Below, one piece after another: positions 12,401 to 26,312 of a stretch of DNA of 64,000 nucleotides. Each line of letters opens with the position of its first letter. The stretch's first letter is position 1. Under the pieces are notes generated by a model. That model worked only from the letters and a program-made list of their open reading frames with translations. It ran no database searches and was not told where the DNA came from. The position numbers and the translations under genes were made by a program. Origin of the DNA: Sipunculus nudus (taxonomy: Eukaryota > Annelida > Sipuncula > Golfingiida > Sipunculidae); contig CM049308.1 of the NCBI GenBank assembly GCA_026874595.1, positions 72,884,624 through 72,948,623 of the forward strand, given 5' to 3'.

Positions 12401-13750
12401 CGCAAGGATCACTGTATCGCCTATTTTGAAAGAAGTTTAATCATTATTCCACGTAGTTTCTGGATTTGATGCCTCTCATTCCGAGTTCTGATTTATCACC
12501 TCTAAAATTTAGTCGGTAATTAATACTTCTTTTCACGGGTCTCGTCCCGTGTTATATTTTTAATACCCTATTTAAGTTGGTAATTGTATATTCGGTTATC
12601 TATATATTAATAGTGTAAGGCATTTTTGTAATTGTCCGTATCCGTATCTCCTGTATCTGCGGATTGACCTGTACGGATTGCCCTGTCTCAGGAATGGTCT
12701 TTGGGGATGCGTGCTATTAAAAAAATATACAGCCATTAAATATACTTCATACTTAATGCTTCCGCGAACTTCTGCGAAGTGGGATTGTCCGACCATGTGA
12801 GTGCTCAGTTTTTATGCATTATAAAGGGAATGCAATTATCGAGAACACGTCTCAGCGCTACTGTACTATACCATGCAAGATAACAGGTTTCTTTAGTGGT
12901 GGATTGACGGGCTCGGAGGGCAACTTTAAAGAGCGATGGTCAACATAATATATGTTCATATAAAAATGATTTCATTTTTTCATATAAACATCTCCGAAAA
13001 AATTATCCGGCTGTGATTTTCGAGATCAATATGACATTCCACCATTCGTACCGGAACGTATTCGTCCAAGTCATCACGACTCAGACACAAGGTCAACTTA
13101 AAGACAGAACACTTACACCAAATGTCGTCTTGAAAGAGATCTTATGACAGTAACATTGTACAACCAAGTCATTCAACTATGAAAGACTATTTGACATCTG
13201 AACTACACGCCCGAAACCGTGCGTAGCACGGGTAATTGCTAGTTATATAATTAAAAATCATTCAACCCCGATCCTAATGGGTCTTTTATATATCATTTAT
13301 ACCACGCATGTATAACGTCTAAGTGTTCCATTATATATATATATATATAAACACGTATATCAACTGCAAATAAATTTATAATTACGCGTACCAGGTATTA
13401 TGTGATTCACGCTTAACCGTAACAATGCCCGTCGATTAAGCTCTCATAGAGAGCGTGTTTGATTCTCCCGTCAGTCGTGCCTGTGGATGTGGTGACATGT
13501 TATTTGTAACTGTAGGTATGTAACACGCGAGGGTTAACACACTCTTTGTGAACACCTGTGCAGTACCACACAGTAACATGGTTCAATATTTTATTGACGA
13601 CTTTGCACTGAAGTGCCATTGGTTTCTGTACTGCACATATGCATCGCTTTCCGGTTCTGAAAGTTTTAACAATCGGTAATAGACTGGTTCCCTTCCGTAT
13701 CCATACCTGTTGTGCTCAGAGGACCAATCTTTAGGGAGAGTATAGTCAAA
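9470..13750. other. no supportable gene
   Basis: AT-rich DNA with short open frames lacking codon or splice support. Apart from the GC-richer block at 10130-10592 and a short (TA)n at 13334-13349, I see nothing to name. Confidence 0.5.
10130..10592 (+). other. GC-richer block ending in a consensus splice donor
   Basis: The block is richer in GC and CpG than its surroundings (CGGGCACGC, GGGCCGGCGCTCCGGC, GGCGTCCGGGTCCCCC) and ends TCGTTGTCGG before GTAAGTCT. That would suit a non-coding first exon on the plus strand, but no start codon frame, promoter motif or partner exon was identified. Confidence 0.2.
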
Positions 13751-13755
13751 CACTG

Positions 13756-13972
13756 TGCAGAATCGAACTCACAAGAGTAAGACTCTGCTGGTCAGGGTCT
13801 GGTTGCTTCAAAATCTGCAGCCCACAATGCACCGGGACTTCTGCGCACACAGATAGCGTAGGTATAAATGTCGTGAAACGAGTAATGCTGTCCGTTCAAG
13901 TATACGTTGGAAAAGAATTGTTTCAAGATAAGTTACATAAACATTGGCGTGTTTGTGGTAAAGACTTCACGG
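13756..13972. repeat. interspersed repeat A, uninterrupted copy
   Basis: It continues from GTGTTTGTGG straight into TAAAGACTTCA, whereas the 1.2-kb copy has 486 bp of TTAA element at this point. It therefore serves as the paralogous empty site. Confidence 0.5.
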
Positions 13973-14920
13973 AAAGAGTAATATTTGTAAGCATGCGCAT
14001 ATGAAATGTAAAAAGATTGTGTTTCCTTGAAATGTAACAAATTTTGGTTTTAAAGTTTGAAAGGTTGGACATGTAGTTCCGGCTTCCCATAGTGCCCAGC
14101 AGAAAGAGGTTTGTTTTTAGTAAAAACGACCTCTGGCGGAGGGTTGGTTGTCAAATTGCGCCATAGAATATCTATTGTTTGGAGGATGTAAAGCATTCAG
14201 TTAAACAGACATAACCAGATTCCGGAAGAACAAATTTAATAGTAAAAAAAACTCCAAACAAAAGTCACAATGTGGCATCATTTTATTAAGACATATTACA
14301 CGCTTGGGTATTCACGCAATCGCTGAAACAGACGATGGCGCGACCGGGGTAACCCCGTGCAAAAAATGCAAAAAGTCAATAAATCTCTTATGGGCCGTCT
14401 TCTAGATCAAGCAAACCTCGACTATGAACGCAAATATACTTTCTGGCGAGCGGCGTTAATTTCGATACCCATGTGGTATAACGTAGATGGATGACAGCGC
14501 AGCTCCAGAGCAGATTTACACTAAAAGGTGCAGTGTCATGAGTTTCTCCGGGGATTTAATAACGGACTGGGTCTATCTTCACGGCGCCATATCTCAGCTC
14601 ACTTCAGCCAGAAACAACATTTTTTACCGGTTCGGTTCGCGAGATTTTGTATTCTGCCCGTGGGCCGGATTTTATGGGGATTGTGTTGATGTATTAAATG
14701 TCTTAAAGGTTCTATACAGTAGAAAATGCTGATAAAAATGTTTCAAAGAACAAACAAAATGGCAAAGCTTTAATACCTCACCGATTGGTATGTGAAATGT
14801 TTGTGGCTGCGTATCGGGCTTTCTCCAATAGAACCCAAAAAGGATTAAATTATGCTGTCCTCGATTTTTATCACCATAAAGGGATTTTGAATTTATCTTA
14901 ATACGAAATATATTTTTGTA

Positions 14921-15214
14921 AGGCCAAAAAAAGGTATTGTTCTCAGGCACGTTTTTTTAGAAAATAGTGCGGGCGGGCGATATTTTATTTTTTACTTTTT
15001 TTGAATGTTTCGATAAAAATGTCTTATGATCAGGGAAAGCATGAAAATAACAGATGTTTTTGCTAAATAAGAACTACTTAACAAAGGAAATCTTATCAAA
15101 ATGGTATTCTATTATCTTCTTGAAAGATGAAAATCAAAATAAAAATGTTTGATGCGTGGGGTTAAATTTGACGCGGGCGGTGCCTGAGAACCATACCTTT
15201 TATTTTTTTGGCCT
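14921..15214. mobile_element. MITE family D, full copy with long TIRs
   Basis: Left end AGGCCAAAAAAAGGTATTGT then TCTCAGGCAC; the right end is the near-exact reverse complement (GTGCCTGAGAACC ... TTTTGGCCT). The interior has GTTTCGATAAAAATGTC, ACAAAGGAAAT and TCTTCTTGAAAGA, shared with the copies at 38083 and 43443. No coding capacity. Confidence 0.7.
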
Positions 15215-16802
15215 AAAGTTATAATTTTAATGATGCATCTTTGTCAGAATCACCTACAATTATATTCAATTATATTCAAACACATACATTTTCAGCAAAA
15301 CATTTTTCTTTTCTGACAGTGAACTAGACTGAATAAGTGATGGTTAATACGATTTTATGATTACTTATGTATTGTATATAACTGAAACTAGATTTTGAAT
15401 TGACATGCAGAATTTATACGGACATCAAAAGTATATTTTTTTAAAGAATTCTGTCAAATAGTCGGCAATATTAATATAAACTTTCCATGTGATTTCAGAA
15501 ACCCTTAACTATCGTCCAATGCTCGAATTCATATTCTTCTGTAATTTCGTAAGCACAAAATCAGTGGTCAGGGGCTCATGTATCGTCATTTATCACGGTT
15601 TAATTCATTTCGAAACGAAAGTGTAATTGTCATGGGCAAATATCGGCAATGCTTCGAGAAAATTATGAAACTCTCATAAATGCCCATTCAGAAATAAGCC
15701 AGTTTAGTGAAGCATTTATAATTGGAATCGTATTTTAGTTTTTAGAGTCAAAGAGTCGATTTGCAATATGATCAGAGAATTAAATGAGCATTCAAATTAA
15801 AAAAATTTATTTAGTTACTATTTACCTTTACAAGTTATTCCATCATTAAAGAGGGAAATGTTCATACATTGCAAATGTTCATATTGAGGGTGAACCAGAA
15901 ATATAACGCGGAAATCGCTCATTCTCCATTAGCTACAAAAGAAATTTCTTAGAATGGTATTCAAATTCTGCCATAACCAAAGAGGCTATTTTTACACTCA
16001 AATTCTGAAATGTTATTTAGGTACAGATGTCTATATCAAGTCAGGTTTCAACTTTTGATATAGCGAGTAAAATCATCGATTTTGTTAAATAAGTGCAATA
16101 GAATATAGTTTAAACATTTCGTCATACTGATATGTCAGGTTAACAATGTTTAATGATATATTAATTTGTAGCTAATTGATCCGGGGTACACGGGGAATCA
16201 GTTTTCCGGAGACGCTACTTCTGAATACCAGAATATTACGATCACTGTTTATAATATCATGTATCACTATTAAACAATTATTTCTGCTTCGTATCCGATC
16301 CCGGGTGAACTTATGGGCCGAGCAGGCTGCAGACTTGGACCTCAGAATCGTATGGGAGGGGCTCAGCCTCAATCCAATTATAACAAAAAAATGTCATTGG
16401 TTCTACTTTATTCTTAACTATAATGATAGGAGGCGTACTTAGAACAAAATGTAAAAATATCGAAAATGATCAGTATATTTTTGATTATGTAATGTTTATT
16501 ATATTTAACTGATAAATTTATATTAAAAGGCTCGAAAGATATTGTTCTGACCTAGTATATAGTGTAATCCTGAAGTATACTTATGAATATTCAATATGAC
16601 CATATTCAGTGATTTCATATTTAGGTAAAGTAATTAAAGACTATAAATTAATAAAACTCTTTTATCTGTGCTAAACCTTCTTCAGTTTCCTGCCCTCATG
16701 GAGCAGACAAAGAAAATTAATGTGGTTTTCTTTCTTATGATCAGATGCTATTTGCGTTTGGGCGTCCCAAGGTCTCTTAGACCTAGGCACCCAGTTCTAT
16801 AA

Positions 16803-17316
16803 AGGGACATTACCAGGAGAAATATTATGCTTGTTCTTTAACACTATCGGGTCAGTTTTGCTTTATACAAACGTTTCCCGGCAAATCCATCCCAGCACAA
16901 AGTCTCAGTTCGTCCCATATGTGGATGATTAACACCTTGTTGTGGCTCTGCGTGTTGGTAAACACAGTCTACGTGTGTCTGTTTACCATTACAAGGCCGC
17001 TTGACCGGAAGTTTGATTGTGAGCTGCAACACGCGGTGTTTTAGCCAGCGGAAATATGTATTACATTATTTGGGCCAAGTCAGTCAGGGCATCTCCTGGT
17101 TGACATATGTTGTGGCTCCGCGATGCACACGGCCCCACGCGCTGTGTTTATGTCGACACCTGTGATCGCGCTCGGTCCACTGTTTTTAACCCTCGTTTAG
17201 TAACGGAGTAAGCAAACGGTTTCAAGGCAATATTTTGGCAGGAACAGATTTATTTGAAAGGGAAGAAGCTATTTTTCGTGTTAATTCAACATGCCTTATA
17301 TAGGAAATTGGCCACT
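16803..17316. mobile_element. TTAA-flanked short element, copy 2
   Basis: Full-length relative of 1362-1847, starting AGGGACATTACCAGGAG and ending GGCCACT before TTAA (17317-17320). The left TTAA has become TATAA. It differs by small indels and substitutions throughout, so both copies are old. Confidence 0.6.
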
Positions 17317-19276
17317 TTAATTCGGCATTGTTCGCACCATATGTTTTGAATGGGGTAAAGAGGAAAGTAACAAATGTAATGCAAGTCATTTCATCAGTAC
17401 CCGTTCTGTTGTTATTGCGGGTACTTCAATCTGCGTGTATATTAAATAGACGTATTCGCGTACCAGGTATATCAAATACACATGAAACAGCTGTAAAAAA
17501 TTCATTCTTAAACAGTTAGCTTACTCCTATACACAAGAAGAAAAAAAGTTTGCACCGGGCACTATCAGTTGCCCAAAATATAAACATGAAGCGCACGCCA
17601 TCTGTTGCCCGACCGTGCACCTTCACAAATCAACATTTTCAAACTTCCGTTTTTTTTTTCTTTCATGTTTATTCTTGTTTGGGAATTGTCGCGTGTACGT
17701 AAACAAAAACACGTGGACTGTGTTTACTTTAATCCAACCATAAAAATGTGTACAACAGGTAAACTGGGCATACAAAGTACGCGGATTTTTTTTTTTTGGG
17801 GGGGGGGGGATTTCAGAATATGTACATTTAAGTGTGCTTAGGTATCAGGAGGTGAAGTTTTTTTCCTGCAGGTCTTCCAGCATATCACACTAAAAGAAAA
17901 TAAGATTATCCTTGTTATCACTTGCTGATCGATTAAAATTGCCCTGTTCCTCGAACAAAGTCGCAATGGTTCAATTGTATTTACCGGGTGTTCAAGTCAT
18001 TTAACCGTCTCGAATTACAAGGGTTAATGTGATAGTCCCGCAGTGAATAATGCAATGGCTGTTGTTGGCTTCCTGTCGTCTGCCGCGGGTTCTGTCAGGG
18101 GTCTCTAGGGGTCGCCAGAAAATGACCCTTGACCTGTTGTGTAATGAAACTTGACCATTGGGACTTCTACAAGATAGGCGTTATATTTAATATGCATAGC
18201 ACAGTTATTTCGTATTTATGATGGTAGCAGAACTGATAAATTTAAGTGTTGGTATTTTTTACTTGCAAACAGGTTTCACTATCCTCATTTAAGTTCTTTT
18301 TTTAAGATGTTGCTTGAATCGAAATTAAAAATATGCAATACGATACACGATAACTTGAAAGTAAATACTTACCAATCACTAATTAAAAAATGTAAGAAAG
18401 TTAGTGAAAAATACTGATTGCCAGGATACTTTTTATTTGATTTGCATACCTATATATTTTAGGCTTCTATATATAGAAAATAAATTATTTGTACCCTTCA
18501 ATACAGAAATGAATGTTATATATCTTTAACGGCTTTAATACCATGAGAATCATAAAATACATGAATAAAATATTAATGAGTAAATACCAAGTTTCGCGAA
18601 AGTGTTAATGAGAATAAATCAAGATGGCGGTGCCTCCTAATATGGGTATCCGAGTGACAATATAAAGCCTTGCGGTAATGGGGTTCAAGGAAACTATACA
18701 CTTATTCAGCAGAATCGATGAGGTTATCCGGTACATTAGGTGCCAAAACTCGTTGACCATTTGACTTGCTGTGAACACCCGTAGAGCCAGCCATGGCGAG
18801 ACTAAAGGCTGCCAAGCAACGCCCACGTGCCCCGGGGACGTCAATGGAGTTTTACCCGGGGTAGTTCGCTACATGTTTGAGACGCTCCGGCCCGTCCTGT
18901 ATGCCGTGACCTATCTTGTCTTTGATCCATTATGTTAGAGTAGCTCTTGAAGAGTTGTTTAATAAAACAGCCGATAAAACCCTGTTGTTTCCTCCATTAA
19001 GATCCTTTTATAGATTTCCTACCACTGGCTCTGCACTTGGTAAAATGCTGTTTTTTATACTTCACATGTTCTTTTATCTTCCCAGTAATGCTTTCATTCA
19101 GAATTGAATAATTACTCCGCGGTTTCATACCAGACCGCAACACGGTGATATTCGCTAAATGTTAAAAAAATTACATGATGTCATAAAAGAGATGTCAGCA
19201 AGACTGAACACTTTTAGTGGAAGGAGCACCTTGCAAGCCCGCACGGTGTCAAAGTTCAAACAAAACGTATATAAAT

Positions 19277-19279
<3 letters not shown>

Positions 19280-19321
<42 letters not shown>
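19280..19321. repeat. (GA)n microsatellite
   Basis: About 21 GA units. Confidence 0.95.
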
Positions 19322-19469
19322 AGGCATTATAATCTGTTTTACAGACAGATAACCGGCTTGTGATTAGCCAATGTTGGGGGAAAAAATAGATACACAATAT
19401 GAATGAATTCATTTCATGAAGTTTTCAAGGCAGCTTATCGTAAGGAATATATAATCAGATTGGTTCAGG

Positions 19470-19470
<1 letters not shown>

Positions 19471-19516
<46 letters not shown>
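19471..19516. repeat. (TA)n microsatellite
   Basis: About 23 TA units, 150 bp after the (GA)n run. Confidence 0.95.
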
Positions 19517-19520
<4 letters not shown>

Positions 19521-21539
19521 TAACCGTGGAACCGTGCGCCCCTGTGTTAAGCAAAAGTTACCTCAATGATTCAATATGTTTGACACTCAGTATATATATA
19601 TACTGTCAGAAATTTTTATAACAACATGCTACGTCACTTTAAAAAAAAATCACCAGGCATGTCGCCACAAACTCTGAATCACTGACAATTAAACCTTCAA
19701 GCTATAATTCTGTAAGAAAGGAACTGCTGGTAATAAAAATATGTAATACATTTAAGATTAGTTTATAAAACCGCGTTAAAAACGTGCTCTTTCCGGGAGT
19801 ACCATTTGTATGGTAAATTATTATCAGTGCCTCTGCATAAGCTCAGACCATTTTCAGATGAAAGAATATCGTTTCTTTTTATTTTCTCCCGTTTGCATGG
19901 TGGTTGAGTGATCTGTTTTTATCAATATTAATAAGCGCTTCGCTCTATTAGCATGAGAACCACTCAGATCCTTCATTGATACATAAATACAATTAGAAAT
20001 CTGCGCCTCACAAAGATATAAATAGAACATAGTCCGTGGAGATAAGATTTGTTCCGAGGCAGAGAAATCCATACTGATGTGATCCTATTTGGAAATTAGA
20101 CTCCAGAGAAATGTCATCCAAGTATGTGAAATTACCAAAGTAAGGGCTGAAGGGAAAATTAATAAATAAACCAACGTATCAGGACCGAGCCTGTGAACTG
20201 ACAATGAGAAAAGGCCCGGTGTGCTCCTAATACGCGCGCCATATTTGAGTTAAGATTAGTCACACTTTCTTGAAGGATAGATTAGTGGATGATGAATTTC
20301 TTGACAGACCTAGTCCCGATAGCTGGGAAGCTTTCTAATCCTTCACAGTGATGGATAAACAGAAGGAGGGATTAAATGTCTTTCTAAATTTAATCAATAA
20401 TCTGCTGGATCCGAGCACAGTTTTTCAAGGGCAGTTTTAGAACCCCCAAAGATGTTTCCTGTGTCAAAACTAGCAGTCTGGAACATATAATTTAGTGATT
20501 CAAAGGTGGAACTTGAAACATGGAATTGAGACGTCAATTATACATGATGAAGTTGGGAAACACACACAGACTCCTATTCTTTATTAGTTTGTGTTGTGTC
20601 TGGATTATTCCTTTTGGGATATTTCCTGTAATTACTATTGGTAATTGATATATCATATACATTTTACGGGCCATTCTTTGTATCCTGCAAAATATATTCT
20701 ATACATATTGAAAAAAGTTGGAATGAAAGACCCCATCAGAAAATTAATGACCAGTCGTATATCAAAGTGTGCATCGCTGTTAAGAAATTATACCCCTTAT
20801 AGCAAAGGTGTTTTGATTGGTGTATAGGGAAAAAGATTTCATATGAAATAACTTTTAGAAAGATCACACATAAGGTTGATGGAGAACTAAGTTATTGTAC
20901 AGAATAACTTTATAGTCACACAAACTAAAACTTACATTTCTCAAGGCTTATGTTTTCCCCAGGTAGAAATTCCAATTTTGAGATACTGGTTTACATTATG
21001 GAGGATGGTTAAACTTGCTTGTGTAAATAAAAATCAATGTCATACTGCTATCTAATGTATGCAAAAATTGATGTATTTTTTGTTCTATCAACATCATTAT
21101 GTCTAAACTTGTATCTTTGCTTGCAGCTTAACAAATAAGGTATATTCCTTAACTAATAAAAAATGTGATATATATGCTTTTTCATACTTTTTATGTGTTA
21201 ATATTTATTTAAAAGATAGTCCTGTTGGCTACCGCTGGCGTTTTTAATATTTCCTTGGAATAAACGCCGAAATTGGAAAAATTAACTGTGGCCTTGAGGT
21301 CAAGGGTAAAAAATCACAACAGACCTTGAAAGAAATGGAGTATGAACCCTGGGGGTTTCACTTAGGAAATCAAACGCCTGAACCATCAGCCTACGTCCCA
21401 TTACCCAAGTTCCTGAAAATGTTTTCATTTATAATAAACTTTGGGTGAGCTGGTTCAGCGACTGTGGCCAAGTGATAGGACTTTATTGATGCAATAAGGG
21501 GGAGTGAGTAAATACCTCAACGATATCAATGAGGAGGGA

Positions 21540-21620
21540 CAATCACCTGGAGACGTAAAACGCCGAAAGGGAACGCCGGGCCAATCACCAGGAGACGTAA
21601 AACGGCAAAATGAACGCCGG
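21540..21620. repeat. two-copy tandem repeat of about 41 bp
   Basis: CAATCACC(T/A)GGAGACGTAA followed by AACG(C/G)C and GAACGCCGG is present twice in a row, with small differences. Confidence 0.7.
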
Positions 21621-22539
21621 ATATATGAGAAAAAGACATATCTACGTTTATAAAACAGAAACAGAACGAGTCCAACTATAGATAAAGAAGAAAAAAACTG
21701 AGAGCGATGACCGAACCATGTCAAGAGAGGTCCTTAGGGGTTTTACACCATTCAACTCCTGTTAGCACACATGCAGTTCCGCGGGCTGGTCCATCATGCT
21801 AGATTTTCCCTGAACCACCGTTCTTTTAGATAGTGCGGCATCACTTTTTTTCACCAGGCGTCGGTGCGGCAGATTCTTGGCAGCGTGCCAAATCTTCATA
21901 GGTTCGCCCGGAGCAGCGTCTTTTGTATTCCCGTACTGTGTTTATCATGCCGGCCGCTCGCAGGCCTCCAAATCAATACCCCGGGTTCTGTCTTGATGTG
22001 GTGGCGTTTATTGAAATGTCAGGGGGTTGTTGCTGTGCATGATTAGACTGCTGTAAATATATAAACTTTATTCCGAAAGTGTTAAGCGCCAGAGCTCAGT
22101 ATATCACCCACAGTACGGCTCGAGTCACCCCAGACGCCCGGTAATAAATCTGAAAATCTTGTTCCGTTTTATCTTCTGTCATTATCAAATTTATCGGCAC
22201 GCTTTTACAAACCACAGATAAGGCCGGTAAATACTGGTTTCATAAGATAACAAAATCTCGGAACAGCTGAACTCAATTAATTTCCTTGTCAAATTAATTA
22301 TTTTAGTATTAACGACAATTTTTTATTATTCTTCTCATATTATACACTTATGGTTACCAAAGGAATAATGAGAGCTACTCTTCTTATTTAGCCAGCAGAT
22401 GACACAATGAAATCTCTAAAACTAAGATATTGACAGCTACGGAGACAAAATTTTTGTATGCTATCTAGGTCAGTTTAAAATCCCAATAGAGGATAACATC
22501 CGAGTCTTATTAAAGCACTTGCGAATTTTCATTAACGCA

Positions 22540-22540
<1 letters not shown>

Positions 22541-22588
<48 letters not shown>
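22541..22588. repeat. (TA)n microsatellite
   Basis: About 23 TA units followed by CACACA. Confidence 0.95.
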
Positions 22589-22594
<6 letters not shown>

Positions 22595-23440
22595 AAGAAT
22601 ATTATTATATTGTGGATCTAACAAGAAATTACTTCTACAATATGTGACTCAATATAAAATATATATTGTGAGGTGAATTATTTCATATTAAGATAAAAAT
22701 GAACTTTTCTCTTTACTACACTCAATCTGATGGAAGCATCAATTCATTTGATGTTGAAACTTTCACAACATTTAGGTTCACATATAATTTGCCGAAGGGT
22801 GCAAAGAAGCGTAACCAGGTGATTGTGCTCCCATTGCAAAGTGTTCCATATAAAAGTTCACAGTGGCACCCCTCAGTACAATTTAAACAGGGGGTTTCAC
22901 GAAGGCGTTAAAGGTCTTGACGCAATCATTTAAACAAAGAAAAACGGGAAGGAGGTGATTCGTATACCGCACGATGACATGAGCTATGAAAAATTGAAGA
23001 TATATATCATTTGGTCATCTCATCTAACACTCAAAGCTCGGTGTCATCGTCATGTCACAAACCTCTTATGAGATGTCATACCGTCCGACCCCTGTACAGA
23101 CGTATCATAGACTGTCATCTCACGAAATCCCCGAAACCATATATCATAACGGGGGCGGATCCAGCAGGATGGGATGACAGAGAATTAAATCCCTCTCACA
23201 GGGAAAAAATCCCTTTTGTCCGTTTTATATACATTATTTTTTTTATTTAAGGCTGACCCTATCCCCACTAGCTCTTTCTGGAGTTACTTCACATTTTTCA
23301 AACTATCAGTTCTTCGCTGTATGAAGTAAGCCCCTCCCCTCGCGGATTTGCTCCTTCAGAACCGTATCACTTAACTCTTTTGGAGCTGCGTCATATTGCC
23401 AGGAAACCCTGAAAGAAGTGAGCCTTCCATGGGTGGCACA

Positions 23441-23788
23441 CAGGGACGTCAATATTACGAGGGGGATTGGGGTATATATCCCCCCTCATTTTGGCAAGGG
23501 GGGATGGTCAATGTAATCCTCCTCCTCCCCAAACCCCTATTCAGAAAATAATATATATATATATATGTATATATATAAATATATGAATATATATATATAT
23601 ATATATATATATTTATTACAAATGGAATATAACAATTAATAGAATAATTATATAGACTATGGTTCCATTTATGAGTTTACTATAAAATATTACATTTAAA
23701 ACTGGTTTAGAATTAACTTACACTGGAAACATAATAACTTATTTTCTAAAGCCTTATAATTAATTGTAATAAATTTGAAATGTGATTA

Positions 23789-23827
<39 letters not shown>

Positions 23828-23954
23828 AAACGCGTCATACAGACGCTAATACATAAATATATATATGTGTGTGTGTGTGTGTCAGTGCGTGTGTGTATCT
23901 GCAAGTCACATCCTCCCTCCCCCCTAAACGCTGGAAGAAAAATTGACGCCACTG
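23441..23954. mobile_element. second clear copy of the hAT-type short element
   Basis: Left end CAGGGACGTCAAT, right end ATTGACGCCACTG. Flanks are GTGGCACA (23433-23440) and GTGCCACA (23955-23962), an 8-bp duplication with one mismatch. The internal layout matches 7130-7584: GGGGGAT, GGTATATATCCCCCC, GGCAAGGGGGGAT, GTCAATGTAATC, (TA)n and GCTGGAAGAAAAATTGACG. Confidence 0.78.
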
Positions 23955-24099
23955 GTGCCACAAGATTTCTGGCAGGTGTACCATGTTTACCTCACGAACT
24001 CTTTGTTATGGTTGAGGACGTGTGCCTAGTATATCAAGCGTTGGACTATCACAATTTCAGAAAATTACAGATATGTCTTCTGAATTAGGTCAAACAAAA

Positions 24100-26312
24100 A
24101 AAAAAACCAGTGTTTTACTTAATCAGTTTTTTTTCCTGATAATCTTTTTTTATTAACAAGCATCAAGTCTCTTTCAGTGTTGATAATTGAAGTTCTTGCC
24201 TGGATCCCTTTTAAGTTGTCAAAAAAGATGTCGTGGACAATAGATTAAACGTTTCGTCACATATTTGTTAGTTCCTGCAAGCTGGTCATATAACTCTACA
24301 TATTTTGCCTAACTATAATAAATCTTAAAAGGGGAAGATGAAATGCCCACCCACTCAATATTTTTGTGTCGGTGTTCTTGGGTCAAATTATTATTTTTCC
24401 TTTTTGGCCTTATTTCTTGTCTTGTGCATAAAGTAGCTAAAATTACAAAAAAGAAAAGAAATTATCATTCATCCCATATGGTAACGTTCATTCTAATTCA
24501 ATAGACAGCAACACCGAAATTGTTACGGACTTTTTCCTTAAAATAACACACCGGCTCATCAATAAGTAGTTTGTATTACAAGTAGTTGTTTAATTCCAAC
24601 TATATTTTCTGACATTTTCTATATTTTCTAAACACCTACATACGTCTTACCGAATCTAAATGTTCATTGATTTAAAAACCACCCAACTTTTTCACAAATG
24701 AAATTGGCCTAGCCGTAAATACTCGGTAGCCATTTATACTGCACTGCCTACTCAGTCATGCCGGGGAATCCACTGCAAAGGACATCCATCCTTCTTTATG
24801 GATCGAAATGGAAAGCAGCTGGTAATCTGTACATTAGGGTAGGAGTGAGTGATGTATAAACACAACATGTGAACCAAGGATCGAAAGTGAAAATCCATTT
24901 CTATTGTATTACGTCACTGACTGTGTCGCGTAAAAGTTATCGTCCAGTAACCCGTGTGGGTCATGCTTATATTCATGTGACCAGAAATTCAACAAACATG
25001 CAGAGGGGTTTACCAATATTTTAAGTTACAATGATATTCCTCCAAAATGGTTTCTGTTGTTATAACGTACACAAACATAGCTAACGATTAGTCTGGTTTA
25101 TGTTGTCAGCATACCTGTTGGCCAGGTAAAAATTTGTGAAAATGTTTGCATCCTCATCAAGTTTACAGTGCAGTTAACGTCAAAACTAAGCAATACGCCC
25201 TGACATATCGATGGACTCTCTTGTTTAAGAGGGCCGGAATGGCCCTAATATTGACCCCACTCGAAAAACAAAACTGCAGTCAGGAAATAATGTAAATGAC
25301 AAATATATCTTTTTTTTGTCAGAAACCAAAACTGGTATATCTCGTTCGTTGTTATTCTAGATAGAACTAGAATAAGAGTGTATATATCAAAACCGTAAAT
25401 AACAGGGTAAACATCCCTATTTTTGCCATGGAAACTAACGACCTCGGTCACCTATTTTATGAGTTATTTATGACAGCCGATTCTTCATTGGCCATGTCAC
25501 TTTTATCGCTATAGGATCAAATTAATCCGTCAGATGGAGCCCTTCGCGGTATTCATTCTTGGGTTTGACGTATATTATAAAAGTGTTGTATCGGCAAGAG
25601 AAAAAAATCCTGAAATAATTGTGCTATTCATGGAGGGTTTTACCTCCACTCGTAAATCAGCCCGAGCAGATGCATTCGGTTGGACATTATACTAAATCTT
25701 AGAAGTGTGATACTAATTTAGAAGCTTGGTTCTTAAGAGGCTTAAGTTAATAGACAATATGAAAAGATGTCGCTTAATGTGTTTTTTCTTCATGCAACAA
25801 ATCGGTCGCGCGATCAAAGAAAAATATCTTGGTGAAAAGCGCTTGCTATGGCGTAATAGGCAATTTAGGGGGTCTTTGATGTACTGTCGTTTTTGGGCCT
25901 TATCTTCCTGAAGCGTCCCAATCCCCCGTGTCACAGAATACACGATCTGCGTATAATTCTGTATGGACCAACTTCAGTCGTCATCATAGGGCTTATACAT
26001 GTCTTTGATGTTCCTTACTATATTTATGACGTCAGCGGCAGTTATCAGGTTTCCGTCTTTTATATCTCTAGATCTACTGATCTTACGAATGTTTCGTCTG
26101 AAATCATATGCCAATCGATAGTGATAGGAACTTTGTACGTTTTGTATCATTAATTGCTTCAGGATACTCATTTTTACCAAGCATCTTTCAGTCCTGTTTT
26201 ATTTTTATATTACCCATCATGTTATTTTTTTAAATTTGTACTGTTCAGTGGAATTCGTATTTAAATGTACATGTATTCATATAAAATAGCTTCTATAATA
26301 TAGTACAGTACA
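24100..26312. other. no supportable gene
   Basis: AT-rich single-copy-looking sequence; nothing recognised. Confidence 0.5.

Larger units (their letters stand above)
17840..22540. other. no supportable gene
   Basis: Contains the microsatellites at 19280 and 19471 and the two-copy repeat at 21540. Other open frames here are short, isolated and without splice sites. Confidence 0.5.

Noticed and set aside
13433-13480. tRNA-like stretch with CTCTCATAGAGAG and GTTTGATTCTCC
   Set aside because: Only a small hairpin and a weak B-box-like match; no cloverleaf can be formed.
14487-14732. 81-codon plus-strand frame as an exon
   Set aside because: No splice sites, family or repeat copies; composition not convincing.
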